Positions 1 to 12,954 of a stretch of 64,000 nucleotides of DNA are shown piece after piece. This DNA comes from Pseudomonadota bacterium (GTDB lineage: Bacteria > Pseudomonadota > Alphaproteobacteria > Acetobacterales > Acetobacteraceae). Under the pieces are notes generated by a model. That model searched no databases. It worked only from the letters and a program-made list of their open reading frames with translations, and was not told the DNA's origin. The stretch is taken from contig JAKBAD010000005.1 in assembly GCA_021809435.1 (NCBI GenBank), forward strand, positions 1 through 64,000, written 5' to 3'. The position numbers were made by a program, and so were the translations under genes. How positions within the stretch are numbered: the stretch's first letter is position 1; every line of letters begins with the position of its first letter.

Positions 1-362
1 CCATCAAGCTTAACCCAAATCATACCAACCCAGCTCACCTCATCAGTAAACCAGAAACCCTAAGCATAATGCCCAGAGCCGAAACGCCACCAGCGTATCC
101 CTTCCCAACCAATTCAATTGTCAAAGACCGACGCCTTAACTCGGAGGCCAAACAGAAGAGGCACCGTTTCCGGTACCTCTTTCGTAAGGCGCCACCGCGT
201 CAGAGCGTGGAGCGGCTTTTACGTCTAACCGGCCCAGACTGTCAACGCAGCTTCACAAAGTTTTTCACCCCCCCAAACCGCCGCTTTTTCTTGGGGCTGC
301 CTGGGGTTTTTGGGGAAAGCTGTGCGATTTTTGCATAAATTCATGAAAGGTATGCAAATTAG
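1..362. other. Intergenic stretch without a supported gene
   Basis: This stretch is less GC-rich than the rest of the left core. An 89-codon open frame (69-338, plus strand) is present, but its translation is basic and low in complexity, has no good ribosome binding site and resembles no family I know. No tRNA cloverleaf is visible. The window edge may cut off the upstream context. Confidence 0.5.
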
Positions 363-947
363 TCATGCCTCTACGCTATAGGCCGCCGTGGAAAAAACCC
401 TTGCAAATCCAGCACTTAATGTCGCGCTCGTGGCGGCAATGATGGCATTTTGGGTAAAATCAGGCCCGAGATCGGGGGCGCCGGTGGCATCGGCGATGAA
501 ATCGACGAAATAATCCTTGTCATGCGCGGCGCGCGCCGTGGTTTCGCAGCAGAAATTGGTCATATAGCCGCAAATCGCCACGCGATTTACCCCCAGCGAG
601 CGCAGAATGGTCTCGAGCTCGGTGCCTTCGAACGCCGAGTAGCGGTGCTTGGTGATGTGCAGCCCGCCGGCGCTGAGGGTGAGCCCCGGTACATACCCGG
701 CCTCGGCGCTGCCCTCGACAAACCCGACCGGCTCGGCCTGGCCGGTGAAATCGAACATCCGCCCGGCGTCGCGCCCATCGGCCCTGTGCACGTGGCGGAT
801 ATAGAGGACAGGGTTGCCCTTGGCCTCGAACGCGGCGATCAGCGCGTTGATGCGCCCGAGCGAGGCATCGAACGCCGGCACGCACAGCGGCGAAGCCGGA
901 TCGGCGTAGATGTTTTGCGCATCGATCACCAGCAGCGCGGTATTCAT
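363..947 (-). CDS. Isochorismatase-like cysteine hydrolase
   Basis: The 194-residue product has the length and motifs of the isochorismatase/nicotinamidase-like family, cytosolic enzymes that hydrolyse amides or enol ethers. The expected triad is visible: Asp9 in LLVIDAQ, Lys100 in HITKHRYSAF and the nucleophile Cys133 in GYMTNFCCETTAR. The substrate cannot be deduced, because family members act on isochorismate, nicotinamide, ureidoacrylate, N-carbamoylsarcosine and others. The ATG at 947 is preceded by GGGGAG, which is also part of the terminator hairpin following clpB, so this gene starts immediately after clpB's transcription end. It probably depends on read-through or on a promoter inside clpB. 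Confidence 0.85.
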   Translation of the reverse strand: MNTALLVIDAQNIYADPASPLCVPAFDASLGRINALIAAFEAKGNPVLYIRHVHRADGRDAGRMFDFTGQAEPVGFVEGSAEAGYVPGLTLSAGGLHITKHRYSAFEGTELETILRSLGVNRVAICGYMTNFCCETTARAAHDKDYFVDFIADATGAPDLGPDFTQNAIIAATSATLSAGFARVFSTAAYSVEA

Positions 948-979
948 AAAAAACTCCCCGGGTTGGTTGCCCGGGGAGT
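948..979 (-). terminator. Rho-independent terminator after clpB
   Basis: ACTCCCCGGG (953-962) and CCCGGGGAGT (970-979) form a perfect 10-bp stem with a 7-nt loop. On the minus strand it is followed by six T residues (948-953). It lies 8 bp beyond the clpB stop. Its distal arm carries the GGGGAG that would serve as ribosome binding site for the hydrolase gene starting at 947. Confidence 0.85.
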
Positions 980-986
980 GTAGCGC

Positions 987-3566
<2,580 letters not shown>

Positions 3567-3694
3567 ATTTGGCTCCTTTCGTCCCTCTCTGAGGCAACGG
3601 TGCGAAGGCGCACCCCTGGAATAGGCGGTGCAATCTCTGCACACCCATAATGCGCAGAGCCATGATCTCCCTCAAGAGAAAAATGTCAGGTCTG

Positions 3695-5002
3695 TCAGGC
3701 GCGCAAGGGTCGGCGGGGCGGATGGCGGCGCAGAATGAACAGCAGCAGCAAAATGCCCGGCAGGGCGGCCAGCGCGGCCAGGCAATAAAAGGCAAAAAAC
3801 CCCGTATGGGCGGCAATTTCGCCCGAAGCCCCGGCCACCGTGTGTAGCGCCAGCGGCGCCAGCGAGGAAAACAGCGCATATTGGGTGGCGGTGTGCTCGG
3901 GCGCGCACAGGCCGGAGAGGTAGGAGAGAAAGGCCGTATCGGAGAAGGCGTCGGTGAACGCCTCGACGCCGGCGATGATGAGCAAGATGTGCGGCGCATG
4001 GGGGTAGAGCGCCAGCACCGGATAAAGGCAGAGCGCGCCAAGTTGGAGGAGCGCGGTGAACAGCAAGGCCCGGCCCACCCCTAAGCGCAAAACCAGCAAG
4101 CCCCCCAGCCCCGTGCCCGCGATGCCCAGAACCAGCGAGAGCGGCCCGTTGGCGATGGCGATGGCCGCGCGGTTGAAGCCAAGCCCGGTGTAGAACGGCG
4201 CCAGCATGGGCGCGCCCAGGGCCCCGCCAAGCCGGAACAGCACGATGAAGGCCAAAATGAGCAGCGCGCCCCGCCGCCGCAAAAACTCGGTCAGCGGCTC
4301 GGCCACCGCCTGTGCGAAGCGCGCGGAGAGCGTGCTGGGGTGAGCTTCGCGCGCCACCTCCGGCTCGGCCACCAGCAGCGCGGCCACCAGGCCGGGCAGC
4401 ATGAGCGGGGCCATCAGCCCCATGGCCAGCGGCCAGCCGGTTTTGATGCTGAGCGCGATGACCCCGGCATTGGACACCAGATACGCCACCCGCCAGCCCC
4501 ATACCTCGCAGGCCAGCGCCGCGCCCTGGATTTCGGGGGCGAAGCTTTCGATGCGCCAGGCATCGATGACGATGTCCTGGCTGGCCGAGCAAAACGCCAC
4601 CAGCGCGCCGGCGGCCAAGGCCAGGGCCGGATGACGGGCGGGGTTCGAGAGGCTGAGCAGCAAAATGGCGCCGATGAGGGCCAGTTGGGTGCTCACCAGC
4701 CAGCCGCGCCGGCGGCCAAATAACAGCGGCCGGGCCTCATCGAACAGCGGCGCCCAGACGAATTTGAGCAGATAGGCGAGGCCGATATTGGCGGTCAGCC
4801 CGATGAGGGCGAGCGGCAAATGGCCCGCGCTCATCCAGTAGCGCAAGGTGGGGCCCGAGAGCGCCCAGGGCAGGCCGGAGGAAAACCCCAGCACCGCCAT
4901 GCCGCCCAGCCGCCGCAGCGGCAAGGCGCCGGGCTTAGCGGTTGTCGGGGTCGTTGATATTGTCGGCCTTGCTGAAGCTGCCGTTGATGATGCTGCCTTC
5001 AT
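3695..5002 (-). CDS. AmpG-like major facilitator permease
   Basis: The product (435 residues from this ATG) is an integral membrane protein with about 12 hydrophobic segments. GFSSGLPWALSGPTLRYWM near the first helix and SASQDIVIDAWRIE near residue 140 are typical of AmpG-type permeases, which import anhydro-muropeptides for cell-wall recycling in many Gram-negative bacteria. The substrate here is inferred from the family only. The start is uncertain. ATG 5002 gives a Ser/Thr/Ala-rich leader overlapping the upstream DUF3617 gene by 68 bp; a TTG at 4924 or an ATG at 4900 would place the start just before the first helix. No clear ribosome binding site favours any of them. The overlap suggests co-transcription with the DUF3617 gene. 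Confidence 0.8.
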   Translation of the reverse strand: MKAASSTAASARPTISTTPTTAKPGALPLRRLGGMAVLGFSSGLPWALSGPTLRYWMSAGHLPLALIGLTANIGLAYLLKFVWAPLFDEARPLLFGRRRGWLVSTQLALIGAILLLSLSNPARHPALALAAGALVAFCSASQDIVIDAWRIESFAPEIQGAALACEVWGWRVAYLVSNAGVIALSIKTGWPLAMGLMAPLMLPGLVAALLVAEPEVAREAHPSTLSARFAQAVAEPLTEFLRRRGALLILAFIVLFRLGGALGAPMLAPFYTGLGFNRAAIAIANGPLSLVLGIAGTGLGGLLVLRLGVGRALLFTALLQLGALCLYPVLALYPHAPHILLIIAGVEAFTDAFSDTAFLSYLSGLCAPEHTATQYALFSSLAPLALHTVAGASGEIAAHTGFFAFYCLAALAALPGILLLLFILRRHPPRRPLRA

Positions 5003-5438
5003 CGCCGGGTTGCATGCCGGGCAGGCACGCGCCCTGCCATTGCAGCTGACTGGTGATGGTCATTTGCCCCGCGCGCGTCTCATAGACGGCCTTGAGCGTG
5101 ACATCCTTGGCGTCCTGGTAGGTCAATGTCTCATTGAGCTGGTGCACGCCGCTGCTTTCCATGCATTGAGCGGTGATGTGATAGCTGCCGCCCGCCCCCG
5201 AAACCGCCAAACCCGTGCAGGCATCAGCTTCGGTGAGGAAGAATTTCTGATCGTTCTGGGCATCGACACAGGACACGCTGATGACGTTTTGGGCGTTGGG
5301 CAGGGGCTGGCCATCCGGCCCGAGCGCGGAGGTGATGCTCTGCCACAGCCCCGGAGCGCGGGCAGGCAGGTCCGCCGCGAAGGCGGGCGCACCGAGAAAG
5401 CTGAACAGCAGGAGAGCGGACGCGGAACGGTGATGCAT
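4935..5438 (-). CDS. DUF3617-family periplasmic protein
   Basis: The 167-residue product begins with a clear Sec signal peptide (hydrophobic SASALLLFSFLGAPAFAA, cleavage likely after AFA). The mature part resembles DUF3617 proteins: a PGLWQ motif soon after the signal peptide, several cysteines expected to pair in the periplasm, and the SYHITAQC and MTITSQLQW strands. The family has no established function. The 3' end overlaps the start of the AmpG-like permease gene, so the two are probably translated from one message. The gene diverges from the glycosyltransferase at 5542. Confidence 0.75.
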   Translation of the reverse strand: MHHRSASALLLFSFLGAPAFAADLPARAPGLWQSITSALGPDGQPLPNAQNVISVSCVDAQNDQKFFLTEADACTGLAVSGAGGSYHITAQCMESSGVHQLNETLTYQDAKDVTLKAVYETRAGQMTITSQLQWQGACLPGMQPGDEGSIINGSFSKADNINDPDNR

Positions 5439-5541
5439 GACCCGTGCTTAAGCAATGGCGCCGAGTCGCGGCAATCAGGCGCGGCCAAGAAAATGATCCC
5501 GGCGCTTGCCAAGGTCGCAAAAGCTCGGCTCTCATACACTC

Positions 5542-6975
5542 ATGACGTGTAATCGCCTCTGGCTCGATCTTAGCGACGTGACGCGGTTTTTTGCCGCCCA
5601 TGCGCGCCCGACCGGCATACAGCGCTTCAGCCTGGAAACCGCCAGGGCGCTGGCGGCGAGTGGCGGGCCGGTGCGGTTTTGCGCCACCAGCCCGCAAGGG
5701 TGGCGAGAGCTTGATTTCGCCGGCCTGAGCGCGGCGATCGCGGCGCTGAGCGCAGCCCCCCTGCCCACCCCCGCCGCGCGCACCACGCGCGCGCATACAG
5801 CCAGCCCCTGGCCGGCCCCGCTCATCGCCCTGGCGCGCCGGCTGCCCTGGGCGCCACGCCTGGCGCTGGGCCGGCTGGCCCGCGCGGGGCTGGAGACCGC
5901 CCACGCCGCCGGGGCGCTGGGGCGCGTGCTGATCCAGCCCCGGCACTGGCACGAAGCCGGGCTGGGCGGGCGGACATTCCATCTGGGCCCCGCGCGCTTC
6001 GCGCCCGGTGACTGGCTGGTGGGGCTTGGCGCCTCGTGGGAGAGTCCGCCCAGCCCGGACGAGCGGGCCCGGCTACGCGCGCTGGGCGTGCGGCTGGGCT
6101 TTGCGGTGCACGATCTCATTCCCCTGCTGCGCCCCGAATATTGCCTGCCCGCGCAGGGCCGCGCCCTGGCCGCCTGGCTCGATGGCGCGGCGCGGGAGGC
6201 GGATATGTTGTTCGCGGTCTCACGCCACACCGCCGCCGATGCGCGCGCCCGGCTGGGCGCCGCCGCCCCGCCCATGACCGTGCTACCCATGGGCGGCGGC
6301 CCGCTGGCCGCGCCGCCCGATGCCCGGCGCGTGCCCAAGGAGCCGTTCGTGCTGATGGTCGCCACCTTCGAGGCGCGCAAAAACCATGCGGGCGCGCTGC
6401 GGCTGTGGCGGCTGTTACTGAGCCAGGGCGGCGCGGTGCCCAAGCTGGTGCTGGCGGGCAGGCGCGGCTGGCTGGCCGATGACGTGCTGGCCCAAATCGC
6501 GGCGAGCGAGGGGCTGGGCGGACGGGTCGAGGTGATCGAGCAGCCGAGCGACGCCGAACTCCGCGCGCTTTATCAGGCCTGCCTGTTTTCGCTGTTTCCC
6601 TCGTTCTACGAGGGCTGGGGCCTGCCGGTGAGCGAGGCCTTGGCCCATGGCGTGCCGGTGCTGGCCTCTTCGGCCAGCGCCATACCCGAGGCGGGCGGTG
6701 CGTTCTGCGCCTATTTCGACCCCGATCATCTGGCCGAAGCCGCCCGCCTGGCGCGATTATGGCTGGACCAGCCCGATGAGCTGGCGGCGCTCAAGGCCCG
6801 CATCAGGGCACAGTACCGGCCGCTTTCCTGGCAGTTCACGGCGCGCGCGCTGGTCGCGGCGCTAAACGCTCCAGCGCCCGAGCCGGGCTTGGCGGGCGCG
6901 GCGGACCACGAAGCCCGCCCAGATCAGCTGCACCAGCAGCACCAGCCCGAGCAGGCCAGCCCCCCGCGACGCTGA
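5542..6975 (+). CDS. Family 1/4 glycosyltransferase
   Basis: This is a GT-B fold glycosyltransferase of about 477 residues. An N-terminal acceptor domain begins LWLDLSDVTRFF and RPTGIQRFSLE, a pattern seen in polysaccharide mannosyl- or rhamnosyltransferases. The C-terminal nucleotide-sugar domain has VATFEARKNHAGAL and the donor-binding FPSFYEGWGLPVSEALAHG, with the E-x7-E element of glycosyltransferase group 1. The ATG at 5542 is chosen because homology begins immediately after it. The last 38 codons run through the antisense strand of the next gene (convergent overlap 6862-6975) and give a Gln/Pro-rich tail that is probably not part of the fold. Neighbours ugd, the WecA-like transferase and two further polysaccharide genes point to exopolysaccharide or O-antigen assembly. 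Confidence 0.88.
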   Translation: MTCNRLWLDLSDVTRFFAAHARPTGIQRFSLETARALAASGGPVRFCATSPQGWRELDFAGLSAAIAALSAAPLPTPAARTTRAHTASPWPAPLIALARRLPWAPRLALGRLARAGLETAHAAGALGRVLIQPRHWHEAGLGGRTFHLGPARFAPGDWLVGLGASWESPPSPDERARLRALGVRLGFAVHDLIPLLRPEYCLPAQGRALAAWLDGAAREADMLFAVSRHTAADARARLGAAAPPMTVLPMGGGPLAAPPDARRVPKEPFVLMVATFEARKNHAGALRLWRLLLSQGGAVPKLVLAGRRGWLADDVLAQIAASEGLGGRVEVIEQPSDAELRALYQACLFSLFPSFYEGWGLPVSEALAHGVPVLASSASAIPEAGGAFCAYFDPDHLAEAARLARLWLDQPDELAALKARIRAQYRPLSWQFTARALVAALNAPAPEPGLAGAADHEARPDQLHQQHQPEQASPPRR

Positions 6976-7908
6976 GGCATAAGGGAGCGCCAGCGCGCAG
7001 GCGCCGCCCAGCCCCGCGAACCCCCAATGCAACAGCGCCACGGCGCGCGCATTCACCCCCGAGCGCGCCGCCACCTGGTAGAGATGGCCATTGTGCGCGC
7101 GCGCGATGTGCTCGCCCGCCAGCAGCCGGCGGATGAGGGTGAAGCCGACATCGAACAGCACACCCGAGAGCAGCAACGGCACCAGCAGCGCCGAAACCGG
7201 CGGCACCGCCGCGCGCGCCGCCACCACGCCCAGCAGCCCGAGCATAAATCCGCAAAACTGGCTGCCGACATCGCCCATGAAAATGCGCGCGCGGGGAAAA
7301 TTGAACGGCAAAAACCCCAGCACCGCGCCCGCCAGCAGCAGCCCGCCGCCGGTCAACGCCGCCTCGCCCGCCAGCGCGCCCGCCCCCGCCAGCGCCAAAG
7401 CGGCCATGAGCGTGACCCCGGCGGCCAGACCGTTCAGCCCGTCGATGAAATTCATGGCGTTGGTCAGGCCCAGCCAAAACACCATCGTGAGCGGCGCGCC
7501 CAGCCCGCCCAGCGCCAGCGGACCAATGAGCGGCAGGCTCAGCCGGTGCAGCCCAAACCCCGCCGCCAGCGCCACCAGCCCGGCGGCCAGCTGGGCCAGC
7601 AGCTTGGGCATGAACCCCAGGGTCAGCAGATCATCGAGCAAGGCCATCGCGGCCATGAGCAGAATGGCCGGCAGCGCGGCGCGCAACCCTGGCGCACCAT
7701 GCAGCTGCACACCCAGCACAAAGGCCGCGACAATGCCAACCCCGCCCGCCTTGGGCATGGGGGTGCGGTGGGCCTTGCGAGGGTCTGGCCGGTCCTGCAC
7801 CCCTATGACGATCATCAGCCGAACCGCCAGGGCCGAGACCAGTGCCAGCCCCGGCAGCAGGAGCAGGGCGCGGGGCAAAGCGTGAAGGGCGGCGGCGGAG
7901 GGGAGCAT
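6862..7908 (-). CDS. WecA/MraY-type undecaprenyl-phosphate sugar-1-phosphate transferase
   Basis: The 348-residue, strongly hydrophobic protein has about ten membrane segments and belongs to the glycosyltransferase 4 family, which moves a sugar-1-phosphate from a UDP-sugar onto undecaprenyl phosphate, the first step of O-antigen or other surface-glycan synthesis. Diagnostic motifs are PMPKAGGVGI near the N terminus, the Mg-binding MALLDDLLTLGF, NAMNFIDGLNGLAAGV and FPRARIFMGDVGSQF. It is more WecA-like than MraY-like because no cell-wall genes surround it. ATG 7908 is chosen because the sequence upstream lacks homology. The 3' end overlaps the convergent glycosyltransferase gene by 114 bp. 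The sugar transferred cannot be read from the sequence. Confidence 0.9.
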   Translation of the reverse strand: MLPSAAALHALPRALLLLPGLALVSALAVRLMIVIGVQDRPDPRKAHRTPMPKAGGVGIVAAFVLGVQLHGAPGLRAALPAILLMAAMALLDDLLTLGFMPKLLAQLAAGLVALAAGFGLHRLSLPLIGPLALGGLGAPLTMVFWLGLTNAMNFIDGLNGLAAGVTLMAALALAGAGALAGEAALTGGGLLLAGAVLGFLPFNFPRARIFMGDVGSQFCGFMLGLLGVVAARAAVPPVSALLVPLLLSGVLFDVGFTLIRRLLAGEHIARAHNGHLYQVAARSGVNARAVALLHWGFAGLGGACALALPYASASRGAGLLGLVLLVQLIWAGFVVRRARQARLGRWSV

Positions 7909-8017
7909 GGCGTTACCCTGGCGCATCGGGGTAAAATTTTGAAGATGCCCCCCGTTCGGGGCTTGCCGCCGCACCGCCGCCACGCCAGAACCAAGCCAGC
8001 TTACAGGAGAGCCTGAG

Positions 8018-9331
<1,314 letters not shown>

Positions 9332-9360
9332 GCGCCGTCAACCAGGACCAACCACCCGTG

Positions 9361-11061
9361 ATGCCACCAAGCCCTTCGCCCACGGATTACGCGAACCCCG
9401 AATTGCTTGAGAAAATCCCGCTCACGGCAAAAACCGTGCTCGATGTGGGGTGCCGCCGGGGCGCGCTGGGGGCGGCCTATCTGCGCCGCAATCCGCGCGC
9501 CACGGTGCTGGGCATTGAACTGAACCCCGAGGATGCCGAGGCCGCGCGCGCCCGGCTCTCGGAGGTGTTTTGCGGCGATGTCGAGCAGACCCCGATGCCC
9601 TTTGCCCCCGAGGGCGGCATTGACTGTATTATATACGGCGACGTCCTCGAACATCTGGTCGATCCGTGGGCGGTGCTGGCCGCGCACGCCAGGCATCTCA
9701 ATCCGGGCGGCACCGTGCTGGTGTGCATGCCCAATGCCGAGCATTGGTCGATGGTGGCGCGGCTGCTGACGGGGCGGTTCGATTACAGCGATGACGGGCT
9801 GATGGACCGCGGGCATTTGCGCTGGTTCACCCCGCGCATGATGGGCGAGGCGCTGACCAAGGCCGGGCTGGAGCTGGCCGATCTGGCGCCGCGCCCGGTG
9901 CCCAATGCCGACAAGGCGCAACAATTCGTCGAGGCGATCAGCCCGGCGCTGCATCATCTCGGCATTGACCCGCGCGACTATCTCGACCGCGCGGGGCCGC
10001 TGCAATTTATCTGGCGGGCGCGCAAGGCGGGGCCGGCGCGGCTCGAAATCGCCGCCACCATGCTCAACCCGCAGGGCGGCGTATCGGATGTGCGGGTGGT
10101 CGAGCCGCTGCGCGCGCTGCGCACCGACAGCGCGGTGTTTGGCGGCATCGGGCCGGAAGCCGACATCGCCCCCACCTTCCCCGGTGCGGCGCGCATCGCG
10201 GTGCTGCACCGGCCGCTGCTGCTGGGCGATTCCGGGCTCGCGCGGCTGCGCGCGCTGATCGACAAGGGGTATCTGGTGATCAGCGAATTTGACGACCATC
10301 CGAGCTTTCTCGAGCAGCGGGGCGTCGATGTCTCGGAGCTGATGACCTTCAAGGCCGTACATGCCATCCAGACCAGCACCCGCCCGCTGGCCGAGGCGCT
10401 GCTCGCGCACAACCCCGAGGTGGCGGTGTTCCCCAACGCCATTTTCGAGCTGCCCCAGCCCGCCAATTTCACCACCCCCGACCGCCTGACCCTGCTGTTC
10501 GCCGCCATCAACCGCCAGGATGACTGGGCGCCCTATATCGGGGTGATCAACGAGGTGGCGCGCGCGGTGGGCGGGCGGCTGCGCATCAATGTGCTCCATG
10601 ATCAGCCGTTCTTCGAGGCGCTGGATACGCCCCACAAGCAATTTCTGCCGCTCACCGATTACGCCACCTATCTGCGCGTGCTCCAGGATGCCGAGATCAG
10701 CTTCATGCCGCTCGAGGATAATCTGTTCAACCGCGCGAAATCGGACCTGAAATTCATCGAGGCGGGGGCGGCGCGGGTGTGCGCGCTGGCCAGCCCGACC
10801 GTCTATGACCAGTCGATCCGGGACGGCAAGACCGGCATGATGTTCCGCGATGCCACCGAGCTGCGGGCCAACCTGCTCAAAATGCTCGCCTACCCCGAGG
10901 TGACGCGCCAGCTGGCCGACAATGCCCGCGCCTATGTGGCCGAAAACCGCATGCTCGCCTACCAGACCGAGGCGCGGCTGACCTGGTACCGGTCGCTCTG
11001 GGCCCGGCGCGATGAGCTGACCGCCGCGCTCAAGGTCCGCGCGCCCGAACTGTTCGGCTGA
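9361..11061 (+). CDS. Methyltransferase-glycosyltransferase fusion protein
   Basis: The 566-residue product joins two enzymes. Residues 1-220 form a class I SAM-dependent methyltransferase: VLDVGCRRGALG is the SAM-binding glycine loop, LGIELNPEDAEAARA holds the acidic ribose-binding residue, and IIYGDVLEHLVDPWAVL is the post-motif common in small-molecule methyltransferases. Residues 250-560 resemble a GT-B glycosyltransferase, with VISEFDDHPSFLE, ISFMPLEDNLFNRAKSDLKFIEAGA and VYDQSIRDGKTGMMF in place of a classical donor site. Such fusions occur in polysaccharide loci, where the sugar chain may be modified as it is built. The ATG at 9361 directly precedes homology; GTG 9358 is a possible alternative. 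The acceptor is unknown. The gene starts 30 bp after ugd and is probably in its operon. Confidence 0.8.
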   Translation: MPPSPSPTDYANPELLEKIPLTAKTVLDVGCRRGALGAAYLRRNPRATVLGIELNPEDAEAARARLSEVFCGDVEQTPMPFAPEGGIDCIIYGDVLEHLVDPWAVLAAHARHLNPGGTVLVCMPNAEHWSMVARLLTGRFDYSDDGLMDRGHLRWFTPRMMGEALTKAGLELADLAPRPVPNADKAQQFVEAISPALHHLGIDPRDYLDRAGPLQFIWRARKAGPARLEIAATMLNPQGGVSDVRVVEPLRALRTDSAVFGGIGPEADIAPTFPGAARIAVLHRPLLLGDSGLARLRALIDKGYLVISEFDDHPSFLEQRGVDVSELMTFKAVHAIQTSTRPLAEALLAHNPEVAVFPNAIFELPQPANFTTPDRLTLLFAAINRQDDWAPYIGVINEVARAVGGRLRINVLHDQPFFEALDTPHKQFLPLTDYATYLRVLQDAEISFMPLEDNLFNRAKSDLKFIEAGAARVCALASPTVYDQSIRDGKTGMMFRDATELRANLLKMLAYPEVTRQLADNARAYVAENRMLAYQTEARLTWYRSLWARRDELTAALKVRAPELFG

Positions 11062-11116
11062 GCGCAACCATGCCGCGCCACACTGCCGCCGGTAAACACC
11101 GCGAGGTTCGCCGCCC

Positions 11117-12160
11117 ATGAAAAAACGTCTGCGCCGCCTCCTCTCCTGGCCCTACCGGACGCTGCGCGCCACGGTGCTGCTGGCGGTGGTCTGGCTGGGA
11201 TTTTTGCGCTCCCGGCGCCAGATCACCTTTTCCTGGCCCACCCCCGCCACGGCGCTTGGCCCCAAGCTGGTGCTGTTCATGCATTTCGACCGTCACGGCC
11301 GGGTGCGCGAGGCGCTGTTTGATTACATGCGCGACCTCGCGGGCACGGGGCGCGATATCGTGTTCGTCACCAATTCGGGGAAACTCGCCCCCGAGGCGCT
11401 GGAGCGGCTGCGGGAAATCTGCGCGGTGGTGCTGGTACGCAAGAATATCGGCTATGATTTCGGCGCCTGGCGCGACGCCCTCGAAGCGCTCGACCTGCCG
11501 CGCGCCGATACGCGCGAAATCATTTTGGCCAATGACAGCGTGTTCGGGCCGATCAAACCCCTGGTCGGGATTTTGGAGCGCTTCGATTATGAGCAGGCCG
11601 ATGTCTGGGGGCTGACGGATAGCTGGCAATCGCTTTATCATCTGCAATCGTTTTTTCTGGCCTTCGGCCCGCGGGCGCTGGGTTCAAGAGCCTGGCGGAA
11701 ATTCTGGGACGGGGTGCGGCCTGTGCCGTTGAAGGCTTATATCGTGCGTGAATATGAGGTTGGCATAACCCAGGCCATGCTCAAGGGCGGGCTGCGCTGC
11801 GCCGCGCTGTGGCCGTATCACCGGCTGCTGGAGATGATCACGCCTGACGAGCTGCAAACGCTGGCCGCGGCCGAGGATACCGATCTCGGCCGGGTGGACC
11901 CGACCCATGTGACCCGCAAAATCCACATGCTGCGCATCCGCGACGGGCTGGCCCAGCGCGTGCCCATGAACCCGACCGCCGAGCTCTGGCGCCAGCTTTT
12001 GCTCACCGGCTTTCCCTTCCTCAAGCGCGAGCTGCTGCGCGACAACCCAACCCGCGTGGAGGATTTATATGAGTGGCAGGAGGTGGTGCGCGGTGTGGGC
12101 GGCGATCCCGCGCCGATTTTGCGCGATTTGCAGCTCATGATGAAGGATGCCACCCCCTGA
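11117..12160 (+). CDS. RgpF-like rhamnan synthesis family protein
   Basis: The 347-residue product resembles the rhamnan synthesis protein F family, putative glycosyltransferases in cell-surface polysaccharide loci. Visible marks are the basic amphipathic N terminus with a hydrophobic segment, LFMHFDRHGRVREALFDYM, the diagnostic VRKNIGYDFGAWRDALE, ILANDSVFGPIKPL and the aromatic DSWQSLYHLQSFFLAF. It lies 56 bp behind the fusion glycosyltransferase and is likely the last polysaccharide gene of the plus-strand run that starts at ugd. The donor sugar cannot be read from the sequence. The stop (12158-12160) overlaps the proposed start of the following acyltransferase. Confidence 0.82.
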   Translation: MKKRLRRLLSWPYRTLRATVLLAVVWLGFLRSRRQITFSWPTPATALGPKLVLFMHFDRHGRVREALFDYMRDLAGTGRDIVFVTNSGKLAPEALERLREICAVVLVRKNIGYDFGAWRDALEALDLPRADTREIILANDSVFGPIKPLVGILERFDYEQADVWGLTDSWQSLYHLQSFFLAFGPRALGSRAWRKFWDGVRPVPLKAYIVREYEVGITQAMLKGGLRCAALWPYHRLLEMITPDELQTLAAAEDTDLGRVDPTHVTRKIHMLRIRDGLAQRVPMNPTAELWRQLLLTGFPFLKRELLRDNPTRVEDLYEWQEVVRGVGGDPAPILRDLQLMMKDATP

Positions 12161-12954
12161 TCCGTCTGGTCATCCGCCTCGCGCTTATCGTGGGGTTCTC
12201 GCTGTTCTGCCTGCCGATGCAGGCGCTGCTGCTACGCCTGAGCCGCCGCGCGCCGGTGCGGTTCGCGCAATTTTACTGGCAGGGTCTGGCGGTGATTTTG
12301 GGGCTCAAGATCCGCCGGCTCGGCGCGCCCGTCGCCGCCGCGCGCCCGGCCCTGTTCATCGCCAACCATTCCACCTGGCTCGACATCGTGGCGCTGGGCG
12401 CCGTGCTACCGGGCGCCTTCATCGCCAAAAGCGAGATCGATGGCTGGCCGCTGGTTGGGCTCATGGCCCGGCTCGGGCGCACCGAATTCGTCTCGCGCGG
12501 GCGCGCGACGCTGCATGAGGAACAAAAACGCCTGAGCGCGCGCATGGCGGCGGGCGATGATTTCATCCTCTTCCCCGAGGGCACGACCTCGGACGGCAAC
12601 CGCGTGCTGCCCTTCCACGCCTCCTTCCTCACCCTGGCTTTTGGCGAGGCCCAGCCCACCGTACAGCCGGTGGCGGTGGTTTATGATGAGCTCGACGGCC
12701 TGCCCGTGCGCCGGGGCGACCGGACGATGATCTCCTGGCACGGCGACATGCCGCTCGCCCCCCACGCGCTGGCGCTGCTCAAGCGCCACAGCCTGCGCGC
12801 GACACTGTGGCTGGGCGCGCCGATCGCGCCCGGCACCGTGCCCGACCGCAAGGCGCTGGGGCGGGTGCTCGAAGCCAGAATCGGCGGGGCGGCCGCCAGC
12901 CTGCGCCAGAGCCGGTTGCCCGATGACCCGTGCGGCGCGCCCGAATTTTCTTGA
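12157..12954 (+). CDS. 1-acyl-glycerophosphate / lyso-ornithine-lipid acyltransferase
   Basis: The product is a PlsC-family membrane acyltransferase. It has the catalytic HX4D box as NHSTWLDIVALGAVL and the glycerol-phosphate-binding FPEGTTSDGNR about 70 residues later, preceded by an N-terminal hydrophobic helix. In alphaproteobacteria such proteins make either phosphatidic acid or ornithine lipid (OlsA), and the sequence alone does not decide. No conventional start fits well. A GTG at 12073 overlaps the upstream gene by 88 bp, and a GTG at 12190 removes the first helix. I place the start at CTG 12157, which forms a CTGA overlap with the previous stop and has AAGGA about 9 bp upstream. Confidence 0.8.
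   Translation: MIRLVIRLALIVGFSLFCLPMQALLLRLSRRAPVRFAQFYWQGLAVILGLKIRRLGAPVAAARPALFIANHSTWLDIVALGAVLPGAFIAKSEIDGWPLVGLMARLGRTEFVSRGRATLHEEQKRLSARMAAGDDFILFPEGTTSDGNRVLPFHASFLTLAFGEAQPTVQPVAVVYDELDGLPVRRGDRTMISWHGDMPLAPHALALLKRHSLRATLWLGAPIAPGTVPDRKALGRVLEARIGGAAASLRQSRLPDDPCGAPEFS

Noticed and set aside
69-338. An 89-codon frame near the left window edge
   Set aside because: No ribosome binding site, basic low-information translation, no recognised family.
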